Shown here in pieces: positions 8,359-16,719 of a stretch of DNA of 36,518 bases. Below the pieces are notes generated by a model that saw only the letters and a program-made list of their open reading frames with translations, was not told the origin of the DNA and did not search any database. Both the position numbers and the translations under genes were made by a program. The DNA lies in contig JALUKQ010000043.1 in the NCBI GenBank assembly GCA_027056485.1, forward strand, positions 1 to 36,518, read 5' to 3'. Every line of letters starts with the position of its first letter. The first letter of the stretch is position 1. Source of the DNA: Campylobacteraceae bacterium (GTDB taxonomy: Bacteria > Campylobacterota > Campylobacteria > Campylobacterales > Sulfurovaceae).

Positions 8359-11202
8359 TCATCTTCGACGAGATTTTTTCTCGCCTCCTGTTTCTACGTT
8401 TATACTACCTTTTCCACCATTTCTAGCCCCTCTGTTGTTACTTCGACGTCCTCTTCGTCCTTTGGTGAAACAGGCATCACAGATGGAAAATCGGTAGGTG
8501 AAGTCTAGGCTTTTTCCACATCGGCTACATTTTTTTACAAAGTTTCCTTGTTTTAAAGAGGCTTCAATAAAATTGTTTAAGCGTACTCTGGCTTGTAGGG
8601 CTTTTTCTACTTGTGGGAAGAGTTCAGTAAATTTAAATGAGAGCCATAGGTAAAGAGAAATCTCTCGTACTCGGTCTTCGGCATTGAGCATCATCTCATT
8701 GGTTTGGGCGAACTTTGGTAGGTCTCTTGGGGGAATGTACTCAACGGTTAAACCTGCTTCTATCTGTTTTATGTAACGGTGAAAGACCGACTCAATGTAT
8801 GGTGACGATATGGAAGCTGGGGCACAAGCTAAGTGGAAACGGGTTTTTAGGTCTAAGTGGTATTCATCTACAATGGCTGCAATTTCTAACATTGAGTCAA
8901 TGTTGGCAGCGACAAAAGGTCCTTCAAACTCCATGTTGTCAGCAAAAAAGTTTAAAATGATTGAGAGATTTTCTGTCTCTAAAATTTCACCTATGAGCAT
9001 GACATGTTCTAAACTTGCCATAACGGAGACGGGGAGTTCTAACGTAGGGAGAGGTTGGTAAAACTTAGAGCTGATGGTCTCTAAACATTTTTCATCTAAA
9101 GCACCAATGTATCCGACCTCTTCTAAACCGTAACGACCTGCACGACCTGAGATTTGGGCTACTTCTGTAGGGAGAAGCTCTCTTCTTCTTAAGCCATCAA
9201 ATTTGTTGTCTTTTGAGAAGAGTAGGGTTTTTATGGGTAGGTTTAAGCCCATGGCAATGGCATCGGTGGCGACGAGTATTTCCGATTTTCCTTCTCTAAA
9301 CCGTCTGGCTTCTTCTCTTCTTACTTCGGGGGAGAGGTTTCCGTAAACGACCGAGACTTCATAGCGTTGGGAGAGTTGTTGTCGCAAACCTAAAACATCT
9401 CGTCTTGAAAAAGCAATGATGGCTGTTCCTGCTTCTATCTGTTTAATAGGGGTAGGTTGGGTAAGAAGCTTAAGTTCATTTTTACGTTCAAAATGTACGA
9501 CGCTTAGTGGCTCATCTAGGTATTCACACAACTCTGTAACAGCAGCTAAAACATCAGGAGAACCTGTAAGTATAACTTTTTTAGCAGGAGCTCCTATGAG
9601 TGCATTTGCCCATGCCCAACCACGGTCACGGTCGTTTATCATCTGTATTTCATCTATGACACAGACATCTACATCGACAGTACTATTCATCATTTCTATG
9701 GTAGAGCTTATATGTGTTGACTCTTCGTCTATAATCTCCTCTTCACCTGTAATGAGTGAAACTCCCACACCTTTAGCTTTTAGGTTTTCATACCCCTCTA
9801 GTGCTAAAAGACGTAGTGGAGCAAGGTAATAACCTGTGTCAGCATTTTCTAATGCTTTGAGTGCTTCGTAGGTTTTACCCGAGTTGGTGGGACCGACATG
9901 AAAAAAAATTTCACGGTTAAGTAATCTTGCCAAAGGGAAAAGATTTTTGAAGTCACGAATAGTTTTAGCCAATAGCTCTTCTTTTCTCTTTTTCTCTTTT
10001 AGAGGTCGAATATGTTCCATAAAATGGTAAACGATTCGGCGTTTTACTTTCTCTTTGATTTTTAAGTTCAAAGAGACAGAAACTTGTGGCTCTACAAATT
10101 GTAAAATATACTTATGTACAACCTCATCTTCTAACTCTAAACCTTGTGAAAGTTTAAAGAGTTCTTCTTCTAAATTATGTATGGTTTGCTCAAAATGTAC
10201 TTTCATCTCATTTTTAATACGTGCGATGTCTTTTTCTATAGGAAGTATTTCCTCTTTCCAAATGTTATGAAAAAGTAGCTTTCGCCCATAAGAAGCAACA
10301 ACAGTATAGGGTAGCTTTTTACCATATAAGTCATAGCTTTTTTCTTTTGCTACGACAAAACTATTGCTTTGCATGGTGACACGATAGTCAGGGTCGAGTA
10401 GTAAAATGATTTCCTTTACTATACTAAGTGGAATATCTATCTCATAAAAATCATCTTCTGGAGGCATGGAGCGTATGAGTTTTATAATTTCAGGTTCAGA
10501 GAGATATTTATGCTCTTTGTTCACTCTCTCTAAAAACAGTTCTATCTCCTCTTTCTTCATGGAAACAGAAGCATCTTTTAGGGCTTCTAACGTTTTATGG
10601 ATGAGTTTGTCATCTTCGTTTAAAAGTAGATTATTCTCTATACTTGTGGTAGTAGTCAGGAGTGATTTGTAGAAAGTCTCTTCATTCATGGCAAACTCGT
10701 AAGAGTGATAAAATTCCATTTCAGAGAGGGTGTTGAACTCTACGTCTACTCTTTTTTCCCAAAGTTTCATACGCTTTTGTTGACGTAAATAGTTTAGTTT
10801 TGAAGCAATTTTATCTTCACTTATTTTGTTAAACTTGGCATCTATAAAAGCAGATAAAATTAATTGTTCCTCTTCTTTTGTATGTTTGTGTTCATTTAAA
10901 AGAGAGACAATATGTGTAACTTTATCATGTTCGTCTGACTTGGCTACTTTGACATTCATCTGTTCTAAGTAGTTAACTACGCCAAGCCTAAAGGAGGTAG
11001 TACCCTCTGACCATGCTTGACGTAAAGATCGAACCATCTCTTTTTTTGTGAGCATAGAGACTTTTAGGTCTAGAAGCATGGTTAGCTCTACTAGTACATC
11101 TTCTTCTAAAAGTTTAATACCTTCATCAAAAGGTTCTCCATTCATTAACTCTTTTATTTTATTGTTTATTTTTATTGATTGTTTTTTCTTTTTTTTTGCC
11201 AT
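8359..11202 (-). CDS. SUV3-like superfamily 2 RNA/DNA helicase
   Basis: This is an ATP-dependent helicase resembling the SUV3 branch of superfamily 2, whose mitochondrial members unwind RNA for degradation. In the 947-residue form, Walker A is at 437-445 (GPTNSGKTY, a SUV3-type signature), the DEIQ box at 517-520, then ILTGSP, and motif VI QISGRAGRYG. A long N-terminal extension (about 430 residues, charged and helical, no domain recognised) precedes the motor. The C-terminus has a four-cysteine zinc knuckle (CxxC at 892/895 and 908/911) and a basic Arg/Gly-rich tail, which suggests nucleic-acid binding. An ATG 14 codons upstream (11244) is rejected as the start because it overlaps a TATAAT -10 box, whereas the ATG at 11202 opens MAKKKKKQ. 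It is a single-gene unit divergent from the DUF3298 gene. Confidence 0.88.
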   Translation of the reverse strand: MAKKKKKQSIKINNKIKELMNGEPFDEGIKLLEEDVLVELTMLLDLKVSMLTKKEMVRSLRQAWSEGTTSFRLGVVNYLEQMNVKVAKSDEHDKVTHIVSLLNEHKHTKEEEQLILSAFIDAKFNKISEDKIASKLNYLRQQKRMKLWEKRVDVEFNTLSEMEFYHSYEFAMNEETFYKSLLTTTTSIENNLLLNEDDKLIHKTLEALKDASVSMKKEEIELFLERVNKEHKYLSEPEIIKLIRSMPPEDDFYEIDIPLSIVKEIILLLDPDYRVTMQSNSFVVAKEKSYDLYGKKLPYTVVASYGRKLLFHNIWKEEILPIEKDIARIKNEMKVHFEQTIHNLEEELFKLSQGLELEDEVVHKYILQFVEPQVSVSLNLKIKEKVKRRIVYHFMEHIRPLKEKKRKEELLAKTIRDFKNLFPLARLLNREIFFHVGPTNSGKTYEALKALENADTGYYLAPLRLLALEGYENLKAKGVGVSLITGEEEIIDEESTHISSTIEMMNSTVDVDVCVIDEIQMINDRDRGWAWANALIGAPAKKVILTGSPDVLAAVTELCEYLDEPLSVVHFERKNELKLLTQPTPIKQIEAGTAIIAFSRRDVLGLRQQLSQRYEVSVVYGNLSPEVRREEARRFREGKSEILVATDAIAMGLNLPIKTLLFSKDNKFDGLRRRELLPTEVAQISGRAGRYGLEEVGYIGALDEKCLETISSKFYQPLPTLELPVSVMASLEHVMLIGEILETENLSIILNFFADNMEFEGPFVAANIDSMLEIAAIVDEYHLDLKTRFHLACAPASISSPYIESVFHRYIKQIEAGLTVEYIPPRDLPKFAQTNEMMLNAEDRVREISLYLWLSFKFTELFPQVEKALQARVRLNNFIEASLKQGNFVKKCSRCGKSLDFTYRFSICDACFTKGRRGRRSNNRGARNGGKGSINVETGGEKKSRRR

Positions 11203-11242
11203 ATGTTTATAATCTTTATATATGTTATTTTGTAAGTTATAC

Positions 11243-11248
11243 ATTATA
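11243..11248 (-). promoter_or_regulatory. -10 box of the helicase gene
   Basis: TATAAT is read on the minus strand in GCTATAATGT. It overlaps the most upstream in-frame ATG of the helicase, so transcription would begin inside those codons and translation would start at 11202. Confidence 0.5.
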
Positions 11249-11319
11249 GCATTTAATGATTACAAATAATCAACAATTATTAGTTATTCTAGTTCTTTAA
11301 TATAAAGGAATATATCGTT

Positions 11320-12054
11320 ATGAAAAATATTTTATTAATTATTTTAATTTTAACAAATTTAATTTTTGCGAATGAAAACTATTTGGGACTCTATTCAACT
11401 CAAGTGAAAGAGAAAGAGCTAAAAGATAAATATTGTAAAAATAATCAAAAAGGTGATGAGTTCTGTATGGAATATACATTAACTTATCCTGTTATCTTGA
11501 ATAGTGAAAATTCAGAATTAACTAGTTCTATAAAAGCTATTATAAAAGATAAAATAAAAAGCTTTAAAAAACTAAATGCAAAAGATAAGGTTTTAACTCT
11601 CCTGAGTGATGAGCCAGATTTGACATGGTCATGGGAAGATAAGACGCGTATTAAACTCTATGCAACAACAAAAACTACTTTTACTTTAGCCATTATAAAT
11701 TACAATTACAGTGGAGGAGCTCATGGCAATAGAACAGTAGAATATGAAAACTATACTATAGAAGAGGGTAAAGAGCTAAAGATGAAAGATATAATGCTAG
11801 AAGACTATTCAAACAAGTTAACTTTTATAGCCAATCGATTTTATAGAGAGAGTAATAAACTAACAGCTAGTGATAGTTTGACTAAAATAGGATGGTATGG
11901 TGACAACTTTATACTCTCTGATAATTTTGCTATCACAACAAAAGGTTTAGAGTTTCTTTATAATCCATATGAGATAAAACCTCATATTGCAGGCATTACA
12001 ACTTTTCTATTACCATATAAGAGAATAACATCTCTTATAAAAAGTGAAAAATAA
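11320..12054 (+). CDS. Exported DUF3298/RsiV-like protein
   Basis: This is a 244-residue protein with a Sec signal peptide (hydrophobic 4-16, cleavage near FANE). The C-terminal half matches the DUF3298/RsiV-like fold: YNYSGGAHGNRTVEYENYTI, then GKELKMKDIM, then DNFAITTKGLEFLYNPYEI, ending in LLPYKRI. The fold occurs in the RsiV anti-sigma factor and next to polysaccharide deacetylase PdaC, and many single-domain members have no known function. AAGGA lies 10 nt before the ATG. It stands alone between the divergent helicase and rpmH. The likely site is the periplasm. Confidence 0.72.
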   Translation: MKNILLIILILTNLIFANENYLGLYSTQVKEKELKDKYCKNNQKGDEFCMEYTLTYPVILNSENSELTSSIKAIIKDKIKSFKKLNAKDKVLTLLSDEPDLTWSWEDKTRIKLYATTKTTFTLAIINYNYSGGAHGNRTVEYENYTIEEGKELKMKDIMLEDYSNKLTFIANRFYRESNKLTASDSLTKIGWYGDNFILSDNFAITTKGLEFLYNPYEIKPHIAGITTFLLPYKRITSLIKSEK

Positions 12055-12089
12055 GATAGAATATAACGTTTATTTAAGGGAGTTTGGGA

Positions 12090-12095
12090 TAAAAT
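12090..12095 (+). promoter_or_regulatory. -10 box upstream of rpmH
   Basis: TAAAAT sits in GGGATAAAATCGCG about 65 nt before the rpmH start. A short CTCTTTTAAGAG palindrome lies in the leader at about 12118-12129; its role is unknown. Confidence 0.4.
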
Positions 12096-12160
12096 CGCGT
12101 TTCAATTTAATGCCTGACTCTTTTAAGAGAGGTAAATACTAATAAGGATGGTTATCAGTT

Positions 12161-12295
12161 ATGAAAAGAACTTTTCAACCCCATAACACACCAAGAAAAA
12201 GAACTCACGGATTTAGAACAAGAATGAAAACTAAAAACGGACGTAAAGTTATCTCTGCTAGAAGAGCAAAAGGTAGAAAAAGATTAGCAGTTTAA
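12161..12295 (+). CDS. rpmH: 50S ribosomal protein L34
   Basis: This is the 44-residue large-subunit protein L34. The translation begins [19 protein letters not shown] and ends [12 protein letters not shown], which is the family pattern along its whole length. Basic residues dominate, as expected for an rRNA-binding protein. AAGGA lies about 13 nt before the ATG. It is the first gene of the conserved rpmH-rnpA-yidC-jag-mnmE block, and rnpA appears to begin inside its last codons. Confidence 0.96.
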   Translation: MKRTFQPHNTPRKRTHGFRTRMKTKNGRKVISARRAKGRKRLAV

Positions 12296-12624
12296 AACAT
12301 TTTAGTAGTGTTAAAACTACTAAAGAGTTTAATAGAGTTTATAAAAATTCTAAAACCGTACACACCTCACAATTTGTACTTTTTTATCAAGCTTCTGATA
12401 AAGAGTATAAAGTTGGGATAGTAGCCAGTAAAAAAGTTGGTAATGCTGTCCATAGAAATAGAGCAAAAAGAATTCTTCGTGCTCACTTTTTAACTTCAAT
12501 AGACAATCTTAAAACGGGTCAATATATCTTAGTAGCTAAGCCTAATTTACTTACTGTTGAGTATAAAAAAACCTCTAAAGAGTTTTTTAATGCATTAAAG
12601 CGTTTAAAAGCCGTCAAAGTATGA
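12283..12624 (+). CDS. rnpA: Ribonuclease P protein component, apparently starting at ATT
   Basis: This is the protein subunit of RNase P, which helps the catalytic RNA process the 5' end of tRNA precursors. The frame translates as [20 protein letters not shown], then the hallmark [19 protein letters not shown], and ends at a TGA at 12622. The whole open frame after the stop at 12274 has no ATG, GTG or TTG. The best start is ATT at 12283, preceded by AAAAGG at about 9 nt. It gives 113 residues, a normal RnpA length, and overlaps rpmH by 13 nt. The position after rpmH and the RNR motif make the identity firm; the start codon is inference. A sequencing error near the 5' end is the main alternative. 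Confidence 0.88.
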   Translation: MSSLKHFSSVKTTKEFNRVYKNSKTVHTSQFVLFYQASDKEYKVGIVASKKVGNAVHRNRAKRILRAHFLTSIDNLKTGQYILVAKPNLLTVEYKKTSKEFFNALKRLKAVKV

Positions 12625-12644
12625 TATTTTTAAACACTTTTTGA

Positions 12645-12650
12645 TATAAT
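12645..12650 (+). promoter_or_regulatory. -10 box upstream of yidC
   Basis: TATAAT occurs in TTGATATAATCTACAG, about 90 nt before the yidC GTG. In related clusters this gap would be filled by yidD; here it is non-coding and AT-rich. Confidence 0.4.
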
Positions 12651-12739
12651 CTACAGATAATTTTAAATATAATTCTTAAAATATTAATATAATTTAACAT
12701 CTAGATTAATATTGAAAAAGAAATAAAAGGTAATCTCTA

Positions 12740-14338
12740 GTGGAACAACAAAACGATCTCCAAAAACGACTTCTTATAGCATTAGTACTCTCATTTTTAG
12801 TATTTGTAGTATTTGATATGTTTATGCCTAAAACGGCTAAAAATGCTGATAATAATGCAACAGTAACTACTCAAGTACAGGCTACTCCAACTACACAACA
12901 GCAAACACCTAAAGTTGTAAATAACTCAACAACAACAGTTCAATCAGTAGGACAAAATGCAGCTCCTATATCTAGCATAAAAGCTTTAACTACCGTGACA
13001 TCAGATAGATTTGTCTATACTATAGATGAATTTGGTCGAATGGCACAAGTTAAAATGTTAGAGAAAAAGTATGAATATGAAGGTAAAAAGCTAGAACTTT
13101 TAAATCCTAACTGGGTTAAGCCTTTAGAGATTCGTTTTGCTGATACTACTTTAAATGCAGAAGCACTTAAAACTCCATATACTACTTCATCAGCAAATCT
13201 TGATTTAAATTCGGGTAATTCTAAAATTACTTTGACTCAAAAGTTGAGTACAATAACAGTGACTAAAGAGTTGACTTTTTATAAAGATGGTCATTATGAT
13301 ATAAAGATTAACCTTACTTCACCTGAACAGTATTTTTTAACAACAGGTCAAAGACCAGATGCTGACCATACCAGATATATGGTCGTTCAAGGTTCACTTA
13401 TTAAAAAAGGTAATGGCGTAGTAGAGATAATTGAAGATGGTGATTCTGAGGGTTCACTTACTGTCCCAAATGCAGAGTTTGCAGCAGCATTTGATAGATA
13501 CTTTTCATCTATATTATATAATTTTGAAAAGCCATTAAATGTATCGACTTTAACGGTAGATGAAGAGAATGCTTTACTATTTATTCAAGGTGAGCAATCA
13601 TTTGCTCTGCATGGTTATATTGGACCAAAAGAATCGAAAATCTTAAAAAATATTCATCCTAAATTGACAGATGCTATTGAGTATGGTTGGTTTACTTTTA
13701 TATCTAAGCCTCTTTTTAAAGTTTTAGAATGGTTACATGGTTTAGTTGGTAACTGGGGTTGGGCTATTGTTTTAGTAACTTTACTGATTAAACTGATTCT
13801 TTTCCCTCTCTCATACAAGGGTATGATGTCTATGCAGAAACTTAAAGATCTTGCTCCTCAGATGAAAGAGCTTAAAGAGAAGTATGCTAAAGAGCCACAA
13901 AAAATGAATGCAAAAATGATGGAGATGTATAAAAAGAATGGAGCTAATCCAATGGGAGGATGTCTTCCTATGTTGCTTCAAATACCAATTTTCTTTGCAA
14001 TTTATAGAGTCCTTTTGAATGCAGTAGAGTTACAAGGAGCTCCATGGATGCTATGGATTACTGACTTATCATTGAAAGATCCACTTTTTGTACTTCCTCT
14101 ATTGATGGGTGCATCAATGTGGTATCAACAGAGAATTACACCTAATACCATGACTGATCCAATGCAACAGAAGATTTTCCAATGGTTACCAGTGGTTATG
14201 ACAATCTTCTTTGTAACATTCCCAGCAGGTCTTGTACTTTACTGGTTAGTGAACAATATATTTACAATCGCTCAGCAATTTGTTATAAACAATGCATATG
14301 AAAAACACAAAGCTGCAAAAGCTGCAGCACAAAAATAA
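12740..14338 (+). CDS. yidC: Membrane protein insertase YidC
   Basis: YidC (532 residues) inserts and folds inner-membrane proteins, alone or with SecYEG. The first membrane segment is at about 9-27 (LLIALVLSFLVFVVFDMF). A large periplasmic P1 domain covers about 50-335. The YidC/Oxa1 core follows with about five membrane segments: WGWAIVLVTLLIKLILFPL, then the cytoplasmic hairpin MSMQKLKDLAPQMKELKEKY, then GGCLPMLLQIPIFFAIYRVL. The arginine of the hydrophilic groove is present in TLLIKLILFPLSYKG only as a Lys-containing segment, so the exact groove residue is not assigned. The start is GTG with AAAGG about 12 nt upstream. jag follows after 23 nt. Confidence 0.95.
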   Translation: MEQQNDLQKRLLIALVLSFLVFVVFDMFMPKTAKNADNNATVTTQVQATPTTQQQTPKVVNNSTTTVQSVGQNAAPISSIKALTTVTSDRFVYTIDEFGRMAQVKMLEKKYEYEGKKLELLNPNWVKPLEIRFADTTLNAEALKTPYTTSSANLDLNSGNSKITLTQKLSTITVTKELTFYKDGHYDIKINLTSPEQYFLTTGQRPDADHTRYMVVQGSLIKKGNGVVEIIEDGDSEGSLTVPNAEFAAAFDRYFSSILYNFEKPLNVSTLTVDEENALLFIQGEQSFALHGYIGPKESKILKNIHPKLTDAIEYGWFTFISKPLFKVLEWLHGLVGNWGWAIVLVTLLIKLILFPLSYKGMMSMQKLKDLAPQMKELKEKYAKEPQKMNAKMMEMYKKNGANPMGGCLPMLLQIPIFFAIYRVLLNAVELQGAPWMLWITDLSLKDPLFVLPLLMGASMWYQQRITPNTMTDPMQQKIFQWLPVVMTIFFVTFPAGLVLYWLVNNIFTIAQQFVINNAYEKHKAAKAAAQK

Positions 14339-14361
14339 ATTAATATAGGAAGGGAGAGAAC

Positions 14362-15357
14362 ATGGAAATGAAAAGAATAGAAGCTGAAACATTAGAAGAA
14401 GCCTACAGCAAGGCAGCCAAAGAGCTATCATGTTCAGTAACAGAGATAAACTATGAGATAGTGCAACATCCAAGTGTAGGAATGATGGGGCTTTTTAAAA
14501 AGTCAGCCATTATTATTGCTGTTAAAAAGGTTGTTGAATCTGCTGTACATTCAGGAAATAACGAGAAAAAAGAATCTATAAAAAGTAAAAATAGTTCTAT
14601 TACCATTACACCCAAAAAGAGTGAAAAGGCTGATGGTGGGAATCAGCCTGAGCTAGAAAAAGAGAAAATTACAGAGATAGAAAGTACTGTAGAAGCAGAA
14701 AAAAGTCTTGAAAGTAATTTTAATGCTATCTCTACAGTTATAGAAGATAAAGATGCTATTGTAGATAGCTTTTTTAATAATGAAGAAAAAAAAACAGAAG
14801 CAAAAAAAACAGAAATAAAAAAAGTTCAAGATGACACTAGTAAATCTGTTGAATCCTTAGAATTTGATGATGATAGAGATAGTCCTGAAAATAGAGAACT
14901 TTCAATTGAAATTGAAAATAAGTTAAAAAAACTTATAGAGGCTGGATGTTTTGAGGTAGATACAGTTGAAGTAGATGTTTTTAATGGTATTGCTCATATT
15001 TTTGTTGATGGAGAAGATGCAGCTCTTTTAATTGGAAAAGAAGGTTATAGATACAATGCTCTTTCATACATGTTATTTAACTGGATTAACTCATCTTACG
15101 ATCTCTATATAAAATTAGAGATTGCAGAGTTTATTCAAACACAAGAAGAGATGATTGATAATTATTTAAAACCAATTGCCGAACATATTTTAGAGCATGG
15201 AAGAGGAAAAACCAAACCTCTTGATGGTATTTTAGTGCAGATTGCATTGGAAAAACTTCGTGCTATGTTTCCAAATAAATACATAGCTATTAAGACTGGA
15301 AAAGATGGTAAAAAGTTTATACTTATTAATAACTTCAATAGTCAAAAAAACAATTAA
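14362..15357 (+). CDS. jag: Jag/KhpB family RNA-binding protein
   Basis: This is a 331-residue RNA-binding protein of the Jag (SpoIIIJ-associated, KhpB/EloR) family. The Jag_N domain occupies about 1-55 (IEAETLEEAYSKAAKELSC, then VGMMGLFKKSA). A charged low-complexity linker, rich in Glu and Lys, spans about 60-175. A KH-type domain follows (HIFVDGEDAALLIGKEGYRY) and an R3H-like C-terminal domain (about 265-325). A GGGAG ribosome-binding site precedes the ATG. Its placement between yidC and mnmE is the usual one. In Gram-positive bacteria the family links RNA binding to cell elongation; its job in Campylobacterota is not established. Confidence 0.9.
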   Translation: MEMKRIEAETLEEAYSKAAKELSCSVTEINYEIVQHPSVGMMGLFKKSAIIIAVKKVVESAVHSGNNEKKESIKSKNSSITITPKKSEKADGGNQPELEKEKITEIESTVEAEKSLESNFNAISTVIEDKDAIVDSFFNNEEKKTEAKKTEIKKVQDDTSKSVESLEFDDDRDSPENRELSIEIENKLKKLIEAGCFEVDTVEVDVFNGIAHIFVDGEDAALLIGKEGYRYNALSYMLFNWINSSYDLYIKLEIAEFIQTQEEMIDNYLKPIAEHILEHGRGKTKPLDGILVQIALEKLRAMFPNKYIAIKTGKDGKKFILINNFNSQKNN

Positions 15358-15362
15358 ATACT

Positions 15363-16706
15363 ATGGCTAGTAGAACCATAGCAGCTATTGCTACAGCAAG
15401 TGGTATATCTTCAATATCTATTATAAGAGTAAGTGGCGATATGGCACTTACTCTTGCTAAAAAAATTTCTCAAAAAACTGATATTATTCCTAGGTATGCT
15501 CATCTCACTTCATTGTATAATAAAGATGCATATCTTATCGATCATGCTATTCTTATTTACTTTAAAAATCCCCACTCTTTTACAGGTGAAGATATTGTAG
15601 AGTTTCAATGTCATGGTGGAATGATAGTTGCCCAAGAGATTTTAGAGACACTTCTAGTTTATGGAGCTGTATTAGCAGAGCCGGGAGAGTTTTCTAAACG
15701 AGCATTTTTAAATGGTAAAATAGACTTAACCAAAGCAGAGGCTATAGCAAAACTTATAGAAGCAAAATCAGTTGATGCAGCTAAGATACTAGCCAAACAG
15801 CTTAAAGGTGATCTGAAAGATTTTATAGATGAGAGTAGAGAAGCTATGCTTCGTGCTACAGCTTACTCTGAAGTGATGATTGATTATGCTGAAGAGGATA
15901 TTCCTGCTGATATATTAAAAAATATTATTGAACAGTTGGATGCTTTAATTATAAAAATAGATAATATTGTAGATGCAAGTCATAGACGTAAAGGACTCAT
16001 AGATGGTTTTAGAGTTGCCATTATAGGTAAGCCAAATGTTGGTAAGAGTTCTTTATTAAATGGACTACTTTCATATGAACGAGCTATAGTTAGTGAGATA
16101 GCTGGTACAACACGTGATACTATAGAGGAACAAGTACGTATAGGGTCACATATTATACGTCTTATTGATACAGCAGGAATTCGTGATGCTCGTGATACGA
16201 TAGAAAAAATAGGTGTAGAGCGTTCTTTAGATTCTATTGCAGATGCAGATGTGGTGATAGCTCTTTTTGATTCCAGTAGAGTTTTTGATGATGAAGATAG
16301 TAAAATAGTAGAGATATTAAAAAATATAGAAAATAAAAAGCTTATCGTAGTTCTCAATAAATCTGATTTAGAAAAGGTTTTAGATGTAACTCAATTAAAA
16401 GAGTTTACTCCTATTGAAGTGAGTACTAAGTATCATTTTAAGACTCTTACAGATAAATTACAAGAATATTTTGATAATATTGGTTCAGATGAAGAGTTAA
16501 TGCTTATCTCAACACGACAAATAGAGGCTGTAGAAAAAACCAAACAAGCGATAATAGAGGCTAAAGAGCCTTTATTATTGGGTGAACTGGAGTTTTTCTC
16601 TTATCATCTTCAAGACGCTATTACAGCGTTGAGTTCTATATCTAAACCTTATGATTCTGAAGAAGTTTTAGATAAAATGTTTGGTGAGTTCTGTTTAGGA
16701 AAATAA
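15363..16706 (+). CDS. mnmE: tRNA modification GTPase MnmE
   Basis: MnmE (TrmE) works with MnmG to make the carboxymethylaminomethyl or related group on U34 of certain tRNAs. It shows the N-terminal folate-binding domain (about 1-118, with DIVEFQCHGG and EPGEFSKRAFLNGKIDL), a helical domain, and an inserted G domain with G1 GKPNVGKSSLLN, the TTRDTIEE switch, DTAG and NKSD. The C-terminus ends FCLGK with the catalytic Cys at 444. The length of 447 is normal. It starts 3 nt after the jag stop, so the two are surely cotranscribed. Confidence 0.97.
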   Translation: MASRTIAAIATASGISSISIIRVSGDMALTLAKKISQKTDIIPRYAHLTSLYNKDAYLIDHAILIYFKNPHSFTGEDIVEFQCHGGMIVAQEILETLLVYGAVLAEPGEFSKRAFLNGKIDLTKAEAIAKLIEAKSVDAAKILAKQLKGDLKDFIDESREAMLRATAYSEVMIDYAEEDIPADILKNIIEQLDALIIKIDNIVDASHRRKGLIDGFRVAIIGKPNVGKSSLLNGLLSYERAIVSEIAGTTRDTIEEQVRIGSHIIRLIDTAGIRDARDTIEKIGVERSLDSIADADVVIALFDSSRVFDDEDSKIVEILKNIENKKLIVVLNKSDLEKVLDVTQLKEFTPIEVSTKYHFKTLTDKLQEYFDNIGSDEELMLISTRQIEAVEKTKQAIIEAKEPLLLGELEFFSYHLQDAITALSSISKPYDSEEVLDKMFGEFCLGK

Positions 16707-16719
16707 ATAAAGGATGAAA

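Noticed and set aside
8715-10672. Plus-strand frames within the helicase region
   Set aside because: They are antisense shadows of the helicase, with no ribosome-binding sites or recognisable motifs.
12161-12295. rpmH as a sign of the replication origin
   Set aside because: dnaA, dnaN and clusters of DnaA boxes are not seen. In this phylum the rpmH block need not be next to the origin.
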